The notes below the pieces were generated by a model. That model searched no databases. It was not told the origin of the DNA and saw only the letters and a program-made list of their open reading frames with translations. From NCBI GenBank assembly GCA_003427395.1, contig BFEA01000465.1:378693-407688 (forward strand): a DNA stretch of 28,996 bases, given 5' to 3'. Positions 18,656-28,559 of the stretch are shown here, piece by piece. The translations under genes were made by a program, and so were the position numbers. The first letter of the stretch is position 1, and each line of letters opens with the position of its first letter. The stretch is from Chara braunii (Eukaryota; Streptophyta; Charophyceae; Charales; Characeae).

Positions 18656-19131
18656 TGGAGTACAACGTAAGAAATGAAGCTATGAAACGAAAGCAATGCA
18701 ATTGTGAGCTGTCAGTATGATTGAGGGGCCTGGTGACAAAGGGCCCGTCCCTCCTTCGGTCTGTTCTAAATGTAGACTTCAAAGAGCTGTCGCTCATAGT
18801 GTTATCATTATGACCCATTATCGTTTTTGTAACCTGTTAACAACAAATACTAATCCACTACTATTTATGTACTCGATGCCATATGCTGATGTGTCTATGC
18901 CTGTATATGTTCTATAGGGTGTTGACACATGCTGTGTATACGTGGTGGTGTTGTCACATGTGTTTCACGTTCCGTGTCACAAAGTGCTGTGTATAATGTG
19001 GTTGAGTGTTCCTGAGTGTGTTCCTATGATACATGAATGTGTATTTGTTAGTCCATTTGTCAGTGGGCTAATTCTAACCAACCCAATTATGTTACCGATA
19101 CGCCCAAGTGTTGCAGCAGGTCTCCTATACC
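18656..19131. other. No gene seen; TG-rich low-complexity stretch
   Basis: GTGTTGACACATG, TGTTGTCACATG and related words recur between 18918 and 19030. They form short imperfect inverted repeats but no larger structure. Confidence 0.35.
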
Positions 19132-19155
19132 TTAAACCCTTAAACCCTTAAACCC
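19132..19155 (+). repeat. Three TTAAACCC units, telomere-like
   Basis: TTAAACCC occurs three times in tandem at 19132-19139, 19140-19147 and 19148-19155. It differs by one base from the plant telomere unit TTTAGGG (as CCCTAAA) and could be a tiny interstitial or degenerate telomeric seed, or chance. Confidence 0.5.
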
Positions 19156-19659
19156 TTGAGTCCTGAAGACTGTCATCCCACCTATTGCCTGCTGCTATCT
19201 GGTCTGCATTCTTATGGGGTGCTGTAACAATTTGAGATTGGATGTCAGCTTAGCTGTGTGGCTCTGTCGTGGCTCCACCTTGTTGCCTCCGTCTCAAAAC
19301 CCGTCTGAACCTTCCCTCCCAGTCTCCCAGTATTATCCAAGTGCTCTGCGATTGCAGAGGGTATAGCCCTGGTCCTCCTGCTCCATGGCACCCATGCCCC
19401 TTCCTTACGCTGCCTATGATTCCCTTTGCTGTTCCTCCATCGATGGGGTCGTATTTGATGCGTGGTTGGTCTTGAGAGGGAGGGAGTCCTTGCTTGGTCG
19501 GCAATCAACATCAGGACGGAAGGGGGGAAGGGGGAGGGTGGTAGAGTGGTAGAAGAAAAAGGGAGGGGCGGGAGGGGGCAGGGCAATAGGGCGTGCGCAA
19601 AGGAAGGGCAGGGTCGAGCAGGAGGTTCACGGGGTCGTGGGATCCGAAAATACAGACCG
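19156..19659. other. No gene identified
   Basis: Both strands carry open frames of 80-150 codons, but they are compositionally biased (a GGGAGGGG-rich tract at 19525-19620) and have no recognisable domain. Confidence 0.35.
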
Positions 19660-19990
19660 CTAATTTGTAACAAGGATGAAGTTTGTCGGTTGGAAAGGGT
19701 TATCAAAGTGGTTCCGTGGCAATCGGTCCCATCGGGATTCCGTTAATAGCCACTGTTTCCATCGTAGATGGTTGTCCGGGTCCAGTTCACAGAGTCTCTG
19801 TTCGTTATCCACCCATAACGTGCTGAAGTTGTGTGAGAGGTCATTACGTTTGACTGCATCTGGTTCGTTTGCCAGCATGTTTCGAAGCTCTTGCCAGGCT
19901 GCATGGGTACTGACCGTTATTGTTTCCGCAATCGATGCTCGTGCTTCCATAAACCCGAACGTATGCTGTTTGCGTTCCTGTGCACACCTC
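19660..19990 (-). pseudogene. Unknown protein-like minus-strand open frame
   Basis: On the minus strand a 146-codon open frame (to 20100) contains a stretch of natural-looking composition: AAWQELRNMLANEPDAVKRN, then STLWVDNEQRLCELDPDNHL and RWKQWLLTESRWDRL, ending in a stop at 19660. I do not recognise a family. The first part of the frame (about 19995-20100) is antisense to the Gly/Asn-rich linker of the plus-strand ORF1 and is probably not coding, so the real segment, if any, is about 19660-19990. It may be an exon or pseudogene fragment broken by the neighbouring retroelement. Confidence 0.3.
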
Positions 19991-19999
19991 ATTCGCCAT

Positions 20000-21360
20000 G
20001 CCGCCATAAGCATTGGTATGGCGGTAACGATAGGAATTATAATGGTGGTAACGATAGAAATTTCAACAATGGGTATAATGGAGGGTATAATAACGGGCAT
20101 AATATGGAAAAGGCTTGTCTGGCAGAGAACACGACAATGACGATAGAGTAGACAAGATTTATGGTTTGTTGCCTGAACAGGCAGAAGAGAGTGAACAACG
20201 GAAGAGGGAGGCTGCTAGGTTGGTATCACTTGTAGAGGAGAAGAAGAGGCTCCAAGCAGTAGAGGAGAAGTGTGCAGAAGCCAAGAAGGAAAGGGCACAA
20301 CAAGATATACGATTAGGGCAAATCGTACTGATGAATGTCCAAACCGTATTGAGTCAGCTCTGGGGAGAAAGTTGGATTTACCAAGAGAGGGAGAGTTTGA
20401 AATGAGCAAGTTACGCAAGGCGATTGACGAGTTAAAATCAAAGTGTGTCGAAAACATAAAGCATGCGAATCTGGAGGTCTTACGGAACGAAGAGGCATTA
20501 CAGAGGGAGCAGGACCAAGGCGGCGAAGAAGAAAAAAATCCAAAGAGAGATCGGCGAACTACAGGCAAGGTGTGGACAACAACAAGGGCAATGCTCACAA
20601 GTCAAGGACAGAATGGTCGCTATGCAGCTGCAGATCGACGAACTCAGTGGGCTCTGAAGGGCTCTGGTTGATAAGAGTTTCAAACTGGCCTCGTTAAGGA
20701 AGGAGAATTTGCATTTACGCGACGAATTCAAGGAATTGAAGGACGAGGTCATTCTCCTTCGGAATCCGGGGAAGCGTAGCACTGTTGAAGTCACGGAAAA
20801 AATCCAACAGAAGTTCCAGCTCGAGGGAAGCAAAAGGCGAGCGAGCAAACAACTGCCATGTACACACCCAAAGACATGGACGGGCTTTACAAAGCATACG
20901 AGGAAGCCTTGGCGGCAAAACAAATGGCTTTGCGGGAATCCGAATGCCTAAAAGAGAGAATGACAAATGTTAGTGCCTTCAATATATGTCTGACCTTGCG
21001 CAGATCTGGTGCTGTGAAGAAGACGACTCCAAGAAATATGAAGGTCACTATTGATTCTGTAGACATTGAGTTGGAGGATGAGAAGGAGGAGGGACATGAT
21101 AAAGGGAAGAAAGGAAGGTATCATGGAGAAATGAACGCTGAACGTGCGCTGGAAGATATAAAATTTTAAAACTTTCGCGAGAAGCACCTAAAAGAGCTAA
21201 GAACATGCAAAAAGCAAAACATGGAGGATCTGTGCAAAACAGAAGGCATCACGTATATAAGTTGGACCAGGCAAAGAATGACATTGCAAAGATTTGTGTC
21301 AGACATGATTTCCATCAATGGTTGAAACCCAAATCAAGTCAGGAGGATGACAAAGATTAA
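20000..21360 (+). pseudogene. Coiled-coil ORF1 of a retroelement, frameshifted
   Basis: The reading moves through several frames. A Gly/Asn-rich linker (WYGGNDRNYNGG, about 20010-20110) is followed by a charged helical block (EQRKREAARLVSLVEEKKRL, about 20190-20250). More coiled coil follows (LRKAIDELKSKC, about 20413; IQREIGELQARC, about 20537; LRDEFKELKDEVILLRN, about 20712), then TPKDMDGLYKAYEEALAAKQ (about 20861) and a C-terminal block (KHLKELRTCKKQNMEDLCKT, about 21185; LDQAKNDIAKI, about 21265). It closes at a stop ending at 21360. At least four frame changes and extra stops make it a relic. From memory it resembles large multi-copy coiled-coil proteins of Chara braunii. Its position upstream of a reverse transcriptase on the same strand suggests a gag-like or nucleic-acid-binding ORF1, which is inference. 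No clear CCHC zinc knuckle survives. Confidence 0.5.
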
Positions 21361-22410
21361 GAGCAACAATACTTCATATCTGTTGACGACACCAATGAAG
21401 GCTAGGGGGACTTCCTGAGAGCATCATATGTCTGGAGTCTGGCTCTCTTGTCTTGTGTCGAGACTATCAAGGTTTGCTGCCTAAGGAGGACGTAATGTAT
21501 GTGTTTCGTCTCGTAGTATCATGTTGATCATCACAGGTCTGATTAGATGGGGAGATAAGCTTCACACTTTGCTTTCCTTGTTGATTAGCGCTCATTATGA
21601 CTTTCGCCGCTGTCCTGGTCCCATCGTTTATGCTATTTTTTCTCCTTGGTTCTGACATATGTACATAGGTTGCACTTCTTGTTCTATTAGCTTACGTTGC
21701 AAGGAGCATGCTGCTTCTACTTTGTCATCTGGATGTGTTAGGGTGAATCGAAAACTTTATCGCTGGCTACTATGAGTTAATTAAGATAATTATGTTGCAA
21801 TCCTCATCTTTGTCCCTCATTAATCTGAATTGCTATCGTCTGAGGAATTCTTCATTCGCTCCTTTGATCTCGTTCTTAAGTCTACTTCTAAACATAGAAA
21901 ACAAAACAGGTTATGTAGACCAGGAAAGAAGGAGAGATGTCGATTATGTAACCAATCTCTAATAAGCTTAAGACAAATCCGCCCACACACTAAACCCCAT
22001 CCGGCTTCACTACCTGTTTCTTGTCCTTCTCCGACAGCTACAAACATTCCTCTTCTTTTCAACTCATCCTTCAACTTTAGTATCATTAGCCTTATTTTCA
22101 TTCTTCAAAACGCCTTTGATAACCATATTGCTACCTCTTTCTCAATTTTTGTTACTACTGACAGTCGTCTTTCCAATAACGGAAAGCGCGATAAACGATT
22201 TTTTGGGTCGTCTTGTTTTTGCCCCTAGTATACACATTTCTCTACTCAACCACTATCGTTCCTGACTCGTACATGGTCTATCCATTATCTTTCATAAGCT
22301 CTTGCGATTATGTTCTAAATCCGGCAAAATCAAACAAACAATGATATTGTTTCTTAACTCTCATTTTTTCATGAAAAATCTAACTGGATGGGATCCAGGC
22401 CTCTTTATTC
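21361..22410 (+). other. ORF1-RT interval, probable decayed N-terminal RT region
   Basis: No frame stays open for long. One 132-codon plus-strand frame (21830-22228) has no recognised domain. Because the flanking parts are on one strand and in the expected order, this interval may be the degraded N-terminal part of ORF2, but nothing in the sequence proves it. Confidence 0.3.
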
Positions 22411-24345
22411 GTGCGTATGATGGGGTTCGAACCGTTCGTTGAACTTTGTTTGATTTTATGTCGAAGATCTCGTGCGACTTTAAAACTTGTCCTCTCGCAC
22501 GTATGTAGGAAGAAATTTAATGTTTGTTTATCTGCCAGATTAGTTGTTAGGGTTGCTTATGATGACGGGTTGATTAAGGATAAGGTTTGTGATGTGTGTT
22601 AATTAATGATTCGTAAACTACACCTTTTACTTGCCTACTTGGATCGGGTCAACAGTCGCTTTAGGCTTGTGTGGACGAAGAACAAGGCCCTAGGAGATCT
22701 TTTATATAACTGTAGGACCTTTTATACTACTACAGACCCGATTTGCAGATGTGATTCCTTAAATGATATTTTTCCTATGAAGGATGGACACATTTCTTTT
22801 AGGTTTATTTAGGTTAAGTTCATTTTTGATCAGTTGCTCAATTCTAAGAACATTGTATTACCTAAGTATGAAACCAAATTTTGTAATCTCGGTGGGAAAA
22901 TTTTCTCTTCCCTCTTCAAAATTTTTAGGAAAGATGTATTCGGTCATCCCTCAACTGTAAAGGACTGTATCGTGAGGAAGGGGGGCAATAAGAATCTTCT
23001 GCCAGTTGATGATGTGTACTCTCAGAAGAAGCTCCTTTGTGATCTGGTTCTTTGTCCCTTGGATCATAATATGGGAGACACGTACGTTTGTTGTCTGAAA
23101 ATTTATGGGCAAGGAATAAATAAACTGTTTACCGATAATCGAGGGTTAATCAGGGTCATCGACGATGGGAGCAGGGTGTTAAAAAATTGTAAAGATGAGT
23201 ATAAATCTAAGAAGCTATGTCAGCTCGCACCATGGGGAACGAGAGGAAAATTAGGACGGTCTTATGTTCTGCCAAAACACAAAGATACTAATAATGACAT
23301 CCTATATGTCCTTCATGGTATGAGCTTACTAAAAGGGCGGCTCACATTACCTCCACGTGCGTGAACGAGTTGATTCGAAGGATCCTGAAGATCAGTCACT
23401 TCAATCTAGGAAGTGCTCAGGCATTACCTGCATTTATTAAATTTTTTAATAAGTTCGTTAAGAAAGGGGAAATCATCCTTGCACGCGGATATGACGTCAA
23501 GGAAATATTATGTCAACTCCCACATCCAACTATCATCTCGGTTGTTGGATAGGCTATCAGTTTGTTCGAAGAGAAAAAAATCGTTAAATTCTTTTATTGC
23601 TCAAGGAATAAGCGAGTACGTTTGAGTAAGTATGTCATTAAATTTTGCGAAGTTGGGTGTAAATCTGTTAGGTTTTCCTTGTTAATTCTATTTATTTTGT
23701 ACATTCTGCAAAATACCTACACCATGGCAAAAGGTAGCGTGCTCAAAGAAAAATTAGGGATTCCCTTGGACAAGGCTTCTAGCCTCGCAATTGTAAGTTT
23801 AATGTGCATGCACAACGAATTCTGCTTTCTGCAAAGTTTGGAGAACGATGCTAAACTGGTTCGTGGTTGTAAGATGATTGATGATGTTTCTATGTTCGTG
23901 AGATGTAAGTTGGGTAGTATGGTTTCTATGGAAAGGGTTGAATCTATTTTTACCAAATTTAAAACTAGTTGTTATAATAGACACTTGATCTTGGAAAAAA
24001 ATACTTGTTCTGACCATACCTTGGTTGTAGGTTGCATATTGGAGATAAGCGTGTTGTTGCCTACTATCAAGCTCTCCATTAGAGCCAGAAAGGTATTATG
24101 AACGGTGATCGTTTGACTTTTCAAAATTTACAAAATTTTGATTCATTTTGCAGCAAGAAGCAGCAAATGGTTGTCATCTCCTCCTTTCTTCATCGAGTGT
24201 GTGCTATGGGCACTTTACTAGAATCAGAGGCCCTGCTTCTTTTCGCCTTGTAAGATGAACTAAGTCATAGAAAATTTTCGGATGGTAACTTTGATAGGGT
24301 TTTGATTCATTTCAATAATAAAATAGGTGGTGTTTGGGCCCCCTA
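22411..24345 (+). pseudogene. Penelope-like reverse transcriptase relic, copy 1
   Basis: In order: RLVWTKNKALGDLLYNCRTF (about 22677), CPLDHNMGDTYVCC (about 23055), GKLGRSYVLPKHKD (about 23246), a motif A-like RGYDVKEILCQLPH (catalytic Asp 23493-23495), a motif B-like GIPLDKASSLAIVSL (about 23759; usual form GIPMG..SP.LA), MIDDVSMF with the paired Asp (23880-23885), and a post-catalytic FDSFCSKKQQMVVISSFLHR (about 24132). This motif set fits Penelope-like elements better than LINEs. From memory it closely resembles RT proteins repeated in the Chara braunii genome. Decay: in-frame stops near 22600 and 22810, a frame change near 23361, TAG at 23550-23552 where copy 2 has a tryptophan, and a frame change near 24100. 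No GIY-YIG nuclease domain is visible. It is not functional. Confidence 0.7.
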
Positions 24346-24537
24346 GATAAGATGTTTTACGGGTTGGAAGTTTTGATAGGTACAGAGTCTCAACTTTTAT
24401 ACCAGAAGGTTCAGGTTATTCGAGTACTTTCTCATGGGTCTCGAAGACCTTGGGTTTCTGGAATCGAGTAGGTACCAAACCTTTTCTAAATCATATTCGG
24501 TTCATCTACTGTGGTATAACTTTACTTAGTCAGTCTA
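24346..24537. other. Spacer between the two RT copies
   Basis: It may hold the end of the first RT copy, since a short plus-strand reading with FSWVSKTLGFWNRVGTKPFL is open, but no motif supports a function. Confidence 0.3.
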
Positions 24538-25073
24538 ATTAAGAAAGGGAAAATGATCCTTGCACGCGGATATGACATCAAGGAAATGTTATGTCAGCTC
24601 CCACATCCAACTATCATATCGGTCGTTGGATGGGATATCAGTTTGTTCGAAGATAAATGATTTGTTAAATTCCTTTATTGCTCATGGAAGAAACGAGTAC
24701 GTTTGTGTAAGTATGCCATTTGCGAAGTTGAGTGTAAATTTGTTAGGTTTTCCTTGTTAATTTGGTTTATTTTGTAGGATCTGCACAATACCTGCACCAT
24801 GGCATGTAGCGTGGTTAAACAAAAAATAGCGATTCCCATGGACAAGACTTCTAGCCCCGCGTTTGCATGTTTAATATGCATGCACAATAAATTTTGTTTT
24901 CTGCAAAGTTTGGACAACGACGTTAAACTGGTTCGTGGTTGTAGGATGATTTATGATATTTCTTTATTCATTAGATGTAAGTTAGGTAGTACGGTTTCTG
25001 TGGAAAGGGTTGAGTCTATTCTTACGAAATTTGAAACCAGTTGCTACGATAGGCACTTGATCTTGGAAAAAAA
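24538..25073 (+). pseudogene. Penelope-like reverse transcriptase relic, partial copy 2
   Basis: This is a second copy of the catalytic core only, aligned with 23457-24001 at an offset of about 1.08 kb. Motif A is kept (RGYDIKEMLCQLPH, Asp 24574-24576) and motif B is IAIPMDKTSSPAFACLI, in one respect closer to the consensus (SP retained). The first catalytic Asp of the DD pair is replaced by Tyr (MIYDISLF, TAT at 24952-24954), which would abolish polymerase activity. TGA follows EDK near 24658. Homology ends abruptly at both sides. The right edge coincides with the start of a different element at about 25074. It is a dead fragment from local duplication or independent insertion. Confidence 0.7.
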
Positions 25074-25637
25074 CGTCCCGAACGCCGACCTCCATACGTA
25101 CGGGCATTCGGGGTCCGAATCTGAAGGCGTTTGGCCCCTGCCAAAAAAACTTTTGGGGCCTAAAAACAAATGTTTTTTTTCTGAATTGTTTTTTGGGAGT
25201 TCTCAATGTTGTGAGGTACACACCTAGAAATTTTGAAGTCGTTTTGCTAAGCCAAAAAAAATAAAATCGCCAAAGATGGTTGTGTCAAAACGTGCTCGCC
25301 CACTGACTATTTTTTTTTTTTTTTCACTTTTTACTTTTTGTTTTCACTTTATTTCAGTGCCTACAAAATATTATTATTTTTTGAAACTTTTATTTTGAAT
25401 TTTGTATTATGTGAAGTACACATCTGTAAATTTTCAGGGCATTTGGCTATGGCAAGAAAAAAAAAAGAAAAAATGTCAAAGATGGCAGTGTCGAAAACGT
25501 GCTCGCGCACTCACTAATTTTAATTCTCGTTTGATTTTTTTTATTTTTATTATCAGTATTTATTTTCCGTATTTTACTTTTATTTCACAGTTGATAACGA
25601 ATTGGGATTTAATGCTGAGGCAAATGGTGTTTATTTT

Positions 25638-25675
<38 letters not shown>

Positions 25676-25720
25676 TTCGGCTTCGGGCGTTCGGCCCGTT
25701 TTGAATGTCGGTTACCCTTT
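25074..25720. mobile_element. Unclassified insertion with internal 200-bp tandem repeat
   Basis: It interrupts the RT homology at 25073. Two copies of a block (GTACACA.CT..AAATTTT, a CAAAGATGG word, then AAAACGTGCTCGC and CACTNACTA) lie at about 25214-25315 and 25413-25515, a period near 200 bp. CCGAACGCC near the left end (25079) and GGGCGTTCGG near the right (25685) are short inverted ends. A T run of about 33 nt lies at 25640-25672. The type is unknown, perhaps a non-autonomous inverted-repeat element. Confidence 0.45.
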
Positions 25721-25790
25721 ATATATATATATTATATATAGAGAGAGAGCTGTCCCCAAACAACTTTTAAAAAAAAAAAAAAAAAAAAGG
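25721..25790. repeat. AT-dinucleotide and A-run low complexity
   Basis: A TATATATATAT stretch near 25722-25739 and GA repeats are followed by a run of about 19 A ending at 25788, directly before the foldback element. Confidence 0.7.
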
Positions 25791-26335
25791 GATAACTACG
25801 GCGCAGTCACGAAAGTAGTTTGTAATTGCATTTGAAACTGCGTTTTAGCAGTTTAGTCAGGGCCCGAGTTTCAATTGCAGTTGAAACTCGGGCTGCCTTT
25901 AGGTAGCAGTTCAGTCAGGGCCCTCGTCCATCCACCAATAGCAGATATAAAATAAAATAAAAAGCATCCCTTATGCTGTGATTGCGGTCCAATACAGAAT
26001 GCTACAGTACTTGTCTGGAACTGAATGAAACGAGGCAGTTAGCTGCCTCGCGTGGAATCCGCCCTGCCTGGCTGGCAGGGCACTAGAAGGACCTCAAAAC
26101 AAAAAGAAAACAAAGAAAAAGACATGTCTCACGGTCCTCACATACTGGCCAGATACATTCGTCAAAGCACTGGTGTAACATCCACTCGTGGATTTGTAGT
26201 GCCTCGTTTCTTTTCTTTTTTTTTCTCTCTTTTTCTTTCCTTTTTCCTCTTTGACCCCCATCCCTGCACTGTTGAAATACAGACCCAGGTTCGAATTATG
26301 TAGGGCGGCCCCGCCACACCCCGCCACGCTACATC

Positions 26336-26457
26336 TGGGCCGTGGCAAATCTGGGGTGTGGCCGAGACATCCTGGCCGTGGCCAATCTGGGGTGTGGCCG
26401 AGACATCTCGGCCGTTGCGGATCCGGGGTGTGGCCGAGACATCTCGGCTGTGGCCCA
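26336..26457 (+). repeat. 37-bp minisatellite inside the foldback element
   Basis: About 3.3 units start near 26336, 26373, 26410 and 26447. Each complete unit contains GGGGTGTGGCCGAGACATC. In the later units CCGAGACATCTCGG forms a hairpin with a 2-nt loop across the unit junction. Confidence 0.88.
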
Positions 26458-26466
26458 ACCATGGGG

Positions 26467-26468
26467 CT

Positions 26469-26517
<49 letters not shown>
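26467..26517. repeat. Homopolymer T run, about 48 nt
   Basis: This is the longest homopolymer in the window. Its exact length is unreliable from short reads. Confidence 0.85.
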
Positions 26518-26703
26518 CCAAACCAGCTGCGGCGCGGCGCGCGATGAAAAAAAACAAAAAAAACGGCCACGTGCCAGACTGAACTGCTAGAAAAGGAAAG
26601 CCCCAGTTTCAACTGCAATTGAAACTTGGGCCCTGTCTAAACTGCTAAAACGCAGTTCGAAATGCAATTGCAAACTGTAACCCTGACTGCACCATAGTTT
26701 TCT

Positions 26704-27306
26704 CAAAAAAAAGAAAGTGGAAACACATGCACGGCATAAACCAACAGAACATCTTGCAGTCCATTTACCCCTTTTCCTTGGGCTGACCAGCTTCCTGACC
26801 TGTTGCACTACCGGGCCTTCCCAACCCCCAAAAGTTGCGGCTGTATACCAGTCGCACATTTGTTTTTCAAATGGGGAAACGTACTGGTGTTTTAAGAGGT
26901 TGTGACGTTCAGAATAGGAGGAAAGACCGTGACGATAAGCATCCCGGCTCATCTGATTGATCAGGAGAAACCTACCATGAACAGGAGGAGGAAGATAGCT
27001 TGCATAGAAAACGCTGACGAGAGAGGACGGGGATAGAAAATTGTAGGTACAGAAAGGAAGCTGAGCAGAAGGCAACGGATGGAAGAGGAGAATTTTGGAG
27101 TGACCGCAGGACACTGTACCATCAATGGTCCGACACAAAAATGCTCAATTGGCTTCTTTTCGGAAGTCCAATTTCATTTAAACTGAAAAAAAAAACCGTC
27201 AGTTTTAACTAAATGGCTCAGATATGTTGACCCCATTAAGGAATATGATCCTAAACATAAGAAGATCACACCCATTTTCATTTACACAAACCACGATGCG
27301 AGAGCG
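26704..27306. other. No gene seen
   Basis: A 183-codon minus-strand frame (26587-27138) extends into the foldback arm and has no recognisable domain. No RNA or repeat signal is evident. Confidence 0.35.
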
Positions 27307-27705
27307 TTCGACACCACTAGGGCATCCTAAATCAGGAAAAGTGATTAATAATTACTTTCCCCTAACCCGTTTTTTCATTCCACAGCCCCTATAGACGAAA
27401 CCCTTGAGATGGATGCCCTCGAGACTCAGGTGCCGACAACAAGGTGTCAGGAGCAGTTGTGGTTTGTGGAAAATTACTGAAAAAAAATAAAAACATCCGT
27501 GCTTTATGTGTTTTTTTAACTTTTTTTAAAGCCTAGCCCTAGCTTCTCAAGTGACCTCCCGAGGCACCCTTGACATTTTCGTCGTTTGGCTGGGGCGCAC
27601 TTGAGAAGTTAGGGCGGACCCTAGAGATGCAAAATGTGGAAACATTTCGGAGTTCCAACTTCCAAATCATCGTAATTAGGGAGGGCTGCTGGTATCACCC
27701 ACCCT
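27307..27705. mobile_element. MITE-2 copy 2, right end lost
   Basis: It starts TTCGACACCACT and shares GTGATTAAT.A.TACTT, a CATTCCA word and GAAACCCTTGA with 15575-15996. A similar internal foldback is present: GCCCTAGCTTCTCAAGTG (27536-27553) pairs with CACTTGAGAAGTTAGGGC (27598-27615) with one mismatch. AATTAGGGAGGG near 27674 matches GATTAGGGAGGG of copy 1. The right inverted end is missing where T runs and the next element begin. Confidence 0.6.
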
Positions 27706-27726
27706 TTTTTTTCTTTTTTTTTTCTT

Positions 27727-27933
27727 TTAAACCACCAGTACTTGGCCCAGCTATCACAGCCGAGCCTGGAAGTTCCCTGCACACCGTTTCCCGCCGAAAC
27801 GCCAATTCGATTTTGGTTTTCGGAAAGGCTGGCGGCACCAGGCTTCCAGGTCCGGTTGCCCGAAGCGCAAACTTCGTGTAGCGTTAACGCTAAGGCCCAC
27901 GGCCGATATATGGGCCAAGTACTGGTGGTTTAA
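27727..27933. mobile_element. TTAA-flanked 199-bp MITE, copy 2
   Basis: The element (27731-27929) begins ACCACCAGTACTTGG and ends CCAAGTACTGGTGGT, with TTAA at 27727-27730 and 27930-27933. Its reverse complement aligns along the full length with 15326-15523, including CGGCCGTGGGCC and a TTCCAGGCTCGGC block near one end. It is inserted at the edge of a T run. It is non-coding. Confidence 0.85.
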
Positions 27934-27935
27934 AA

Positions 27936-28235
27936 GAAGTCCAGGGTGTTGTAGAGGCCAGTCAGTGTGTGCACAGTGAGCACCTGGAACTGTCAGCCAC
28001 GGGTGTCCTGGAATATGAGACAACCTCCCAACCCATCCTCACGTCAATACTCCTAGCGCACCCCCTATCCCACTATTCTACCTCAGTGTGGCCAGCACTC
28101 AGGACCATTGCCCTACCAATGGCCAGGCAACTTGGACCGAACAGCAGTGATAGGCACCAGGGCTGATAGATTGTGCAGCCCTGGTGGAAGCGGAATCGGA
28201 CGAACCTTGTCGAATGGGAACTTCGGACACCAGGC
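27936..28235 (+). repeat. Dispersed repeat E, copy 2
   Basis: This is the partner of 4980-5345: the CCAGGGTGTTGTAGAGGC block at 27941-27958 and CAGCCCTGGTGGAAGCGGA at 28176-28194. The middle is only loosely similar, so this is an old family or a partial alignment. Confidence 0.5.
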
Positions 28236-28555
28236 CCAGACAATGAACTACAGGCCCCATATATATATAGCCACCAGACAGTTCTATCCGAATGTCAGCA
28301 GGAACTGCACCCAACGGCACCCTATCCAACCTACCTGAACCTACTGCAGGCACTAGACCCCACCAGTGACTAGCTCCCCAGCCTGTCTTTTTGTGTGTAT
28401 ATTCTGTGAATCTGTCATGTGTGGAAACTTGTGTATGTAACCTGTAGGCGATATATAATTCGCAAGCTATGTGTGTATGCCTGAAAGGTATGTGTACTCT
28501 GTGAATCATGTGTTTGTATCGAGGAAAGAACGGGGCCAGCTGGACAAGGACCCCC
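28236..28555. other. No gene seen
   Basis: GT-rich sequence with a short TATATATATA word near 28259 and no recognised feature. Confidence 0.35.
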
Positions 28556-28559
28556 CCCA

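Larger units (their letters stand above)
25791..26703. mobile_element. 913-bp foldback-type element with 130-bp inverted repeats
   Basis: 25791-25918 and 26573-26703 are imperfect reverse complements of about 130 bp, an unusually long terminal repeat. Each arm also contains its own hairpin: CCCGAGTTTCAA and TTGAAACTCGGG around 6 nt at 25863-25892, with the mirror copy at 26601-26630. The interior holds a GAGGCAGTTAGCTGCCTC hairpin (26032-26049), a 37-bp minisatellite and a poly(T) run. No transposase is present. The outermost bases abut A runs on both sides, which hides any target duplication. It is best described as a foldback or long-TIR non-autonomous DNA transposon. Confidence 0.8.

Noticed and set aside
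19245-19706. 153-codon Pro/Arg-rich minus-strand frame
   Set aside because: It is an antisense reading of a GGGAGGGG-rich tract, with no recognisable domain.
26094-26618. 174-codon minus-strand frame with poly-Lys and Pro/Arg repeats
   Set aside because: It is a translation of the T run and the 37-bp minisatellite inside the foldback element.
26587-27138. 183-codon minus-strand frame
   Set aside because: It has no recognisable domain and its end lies within the foldback arm, so a real gene is unlikely.
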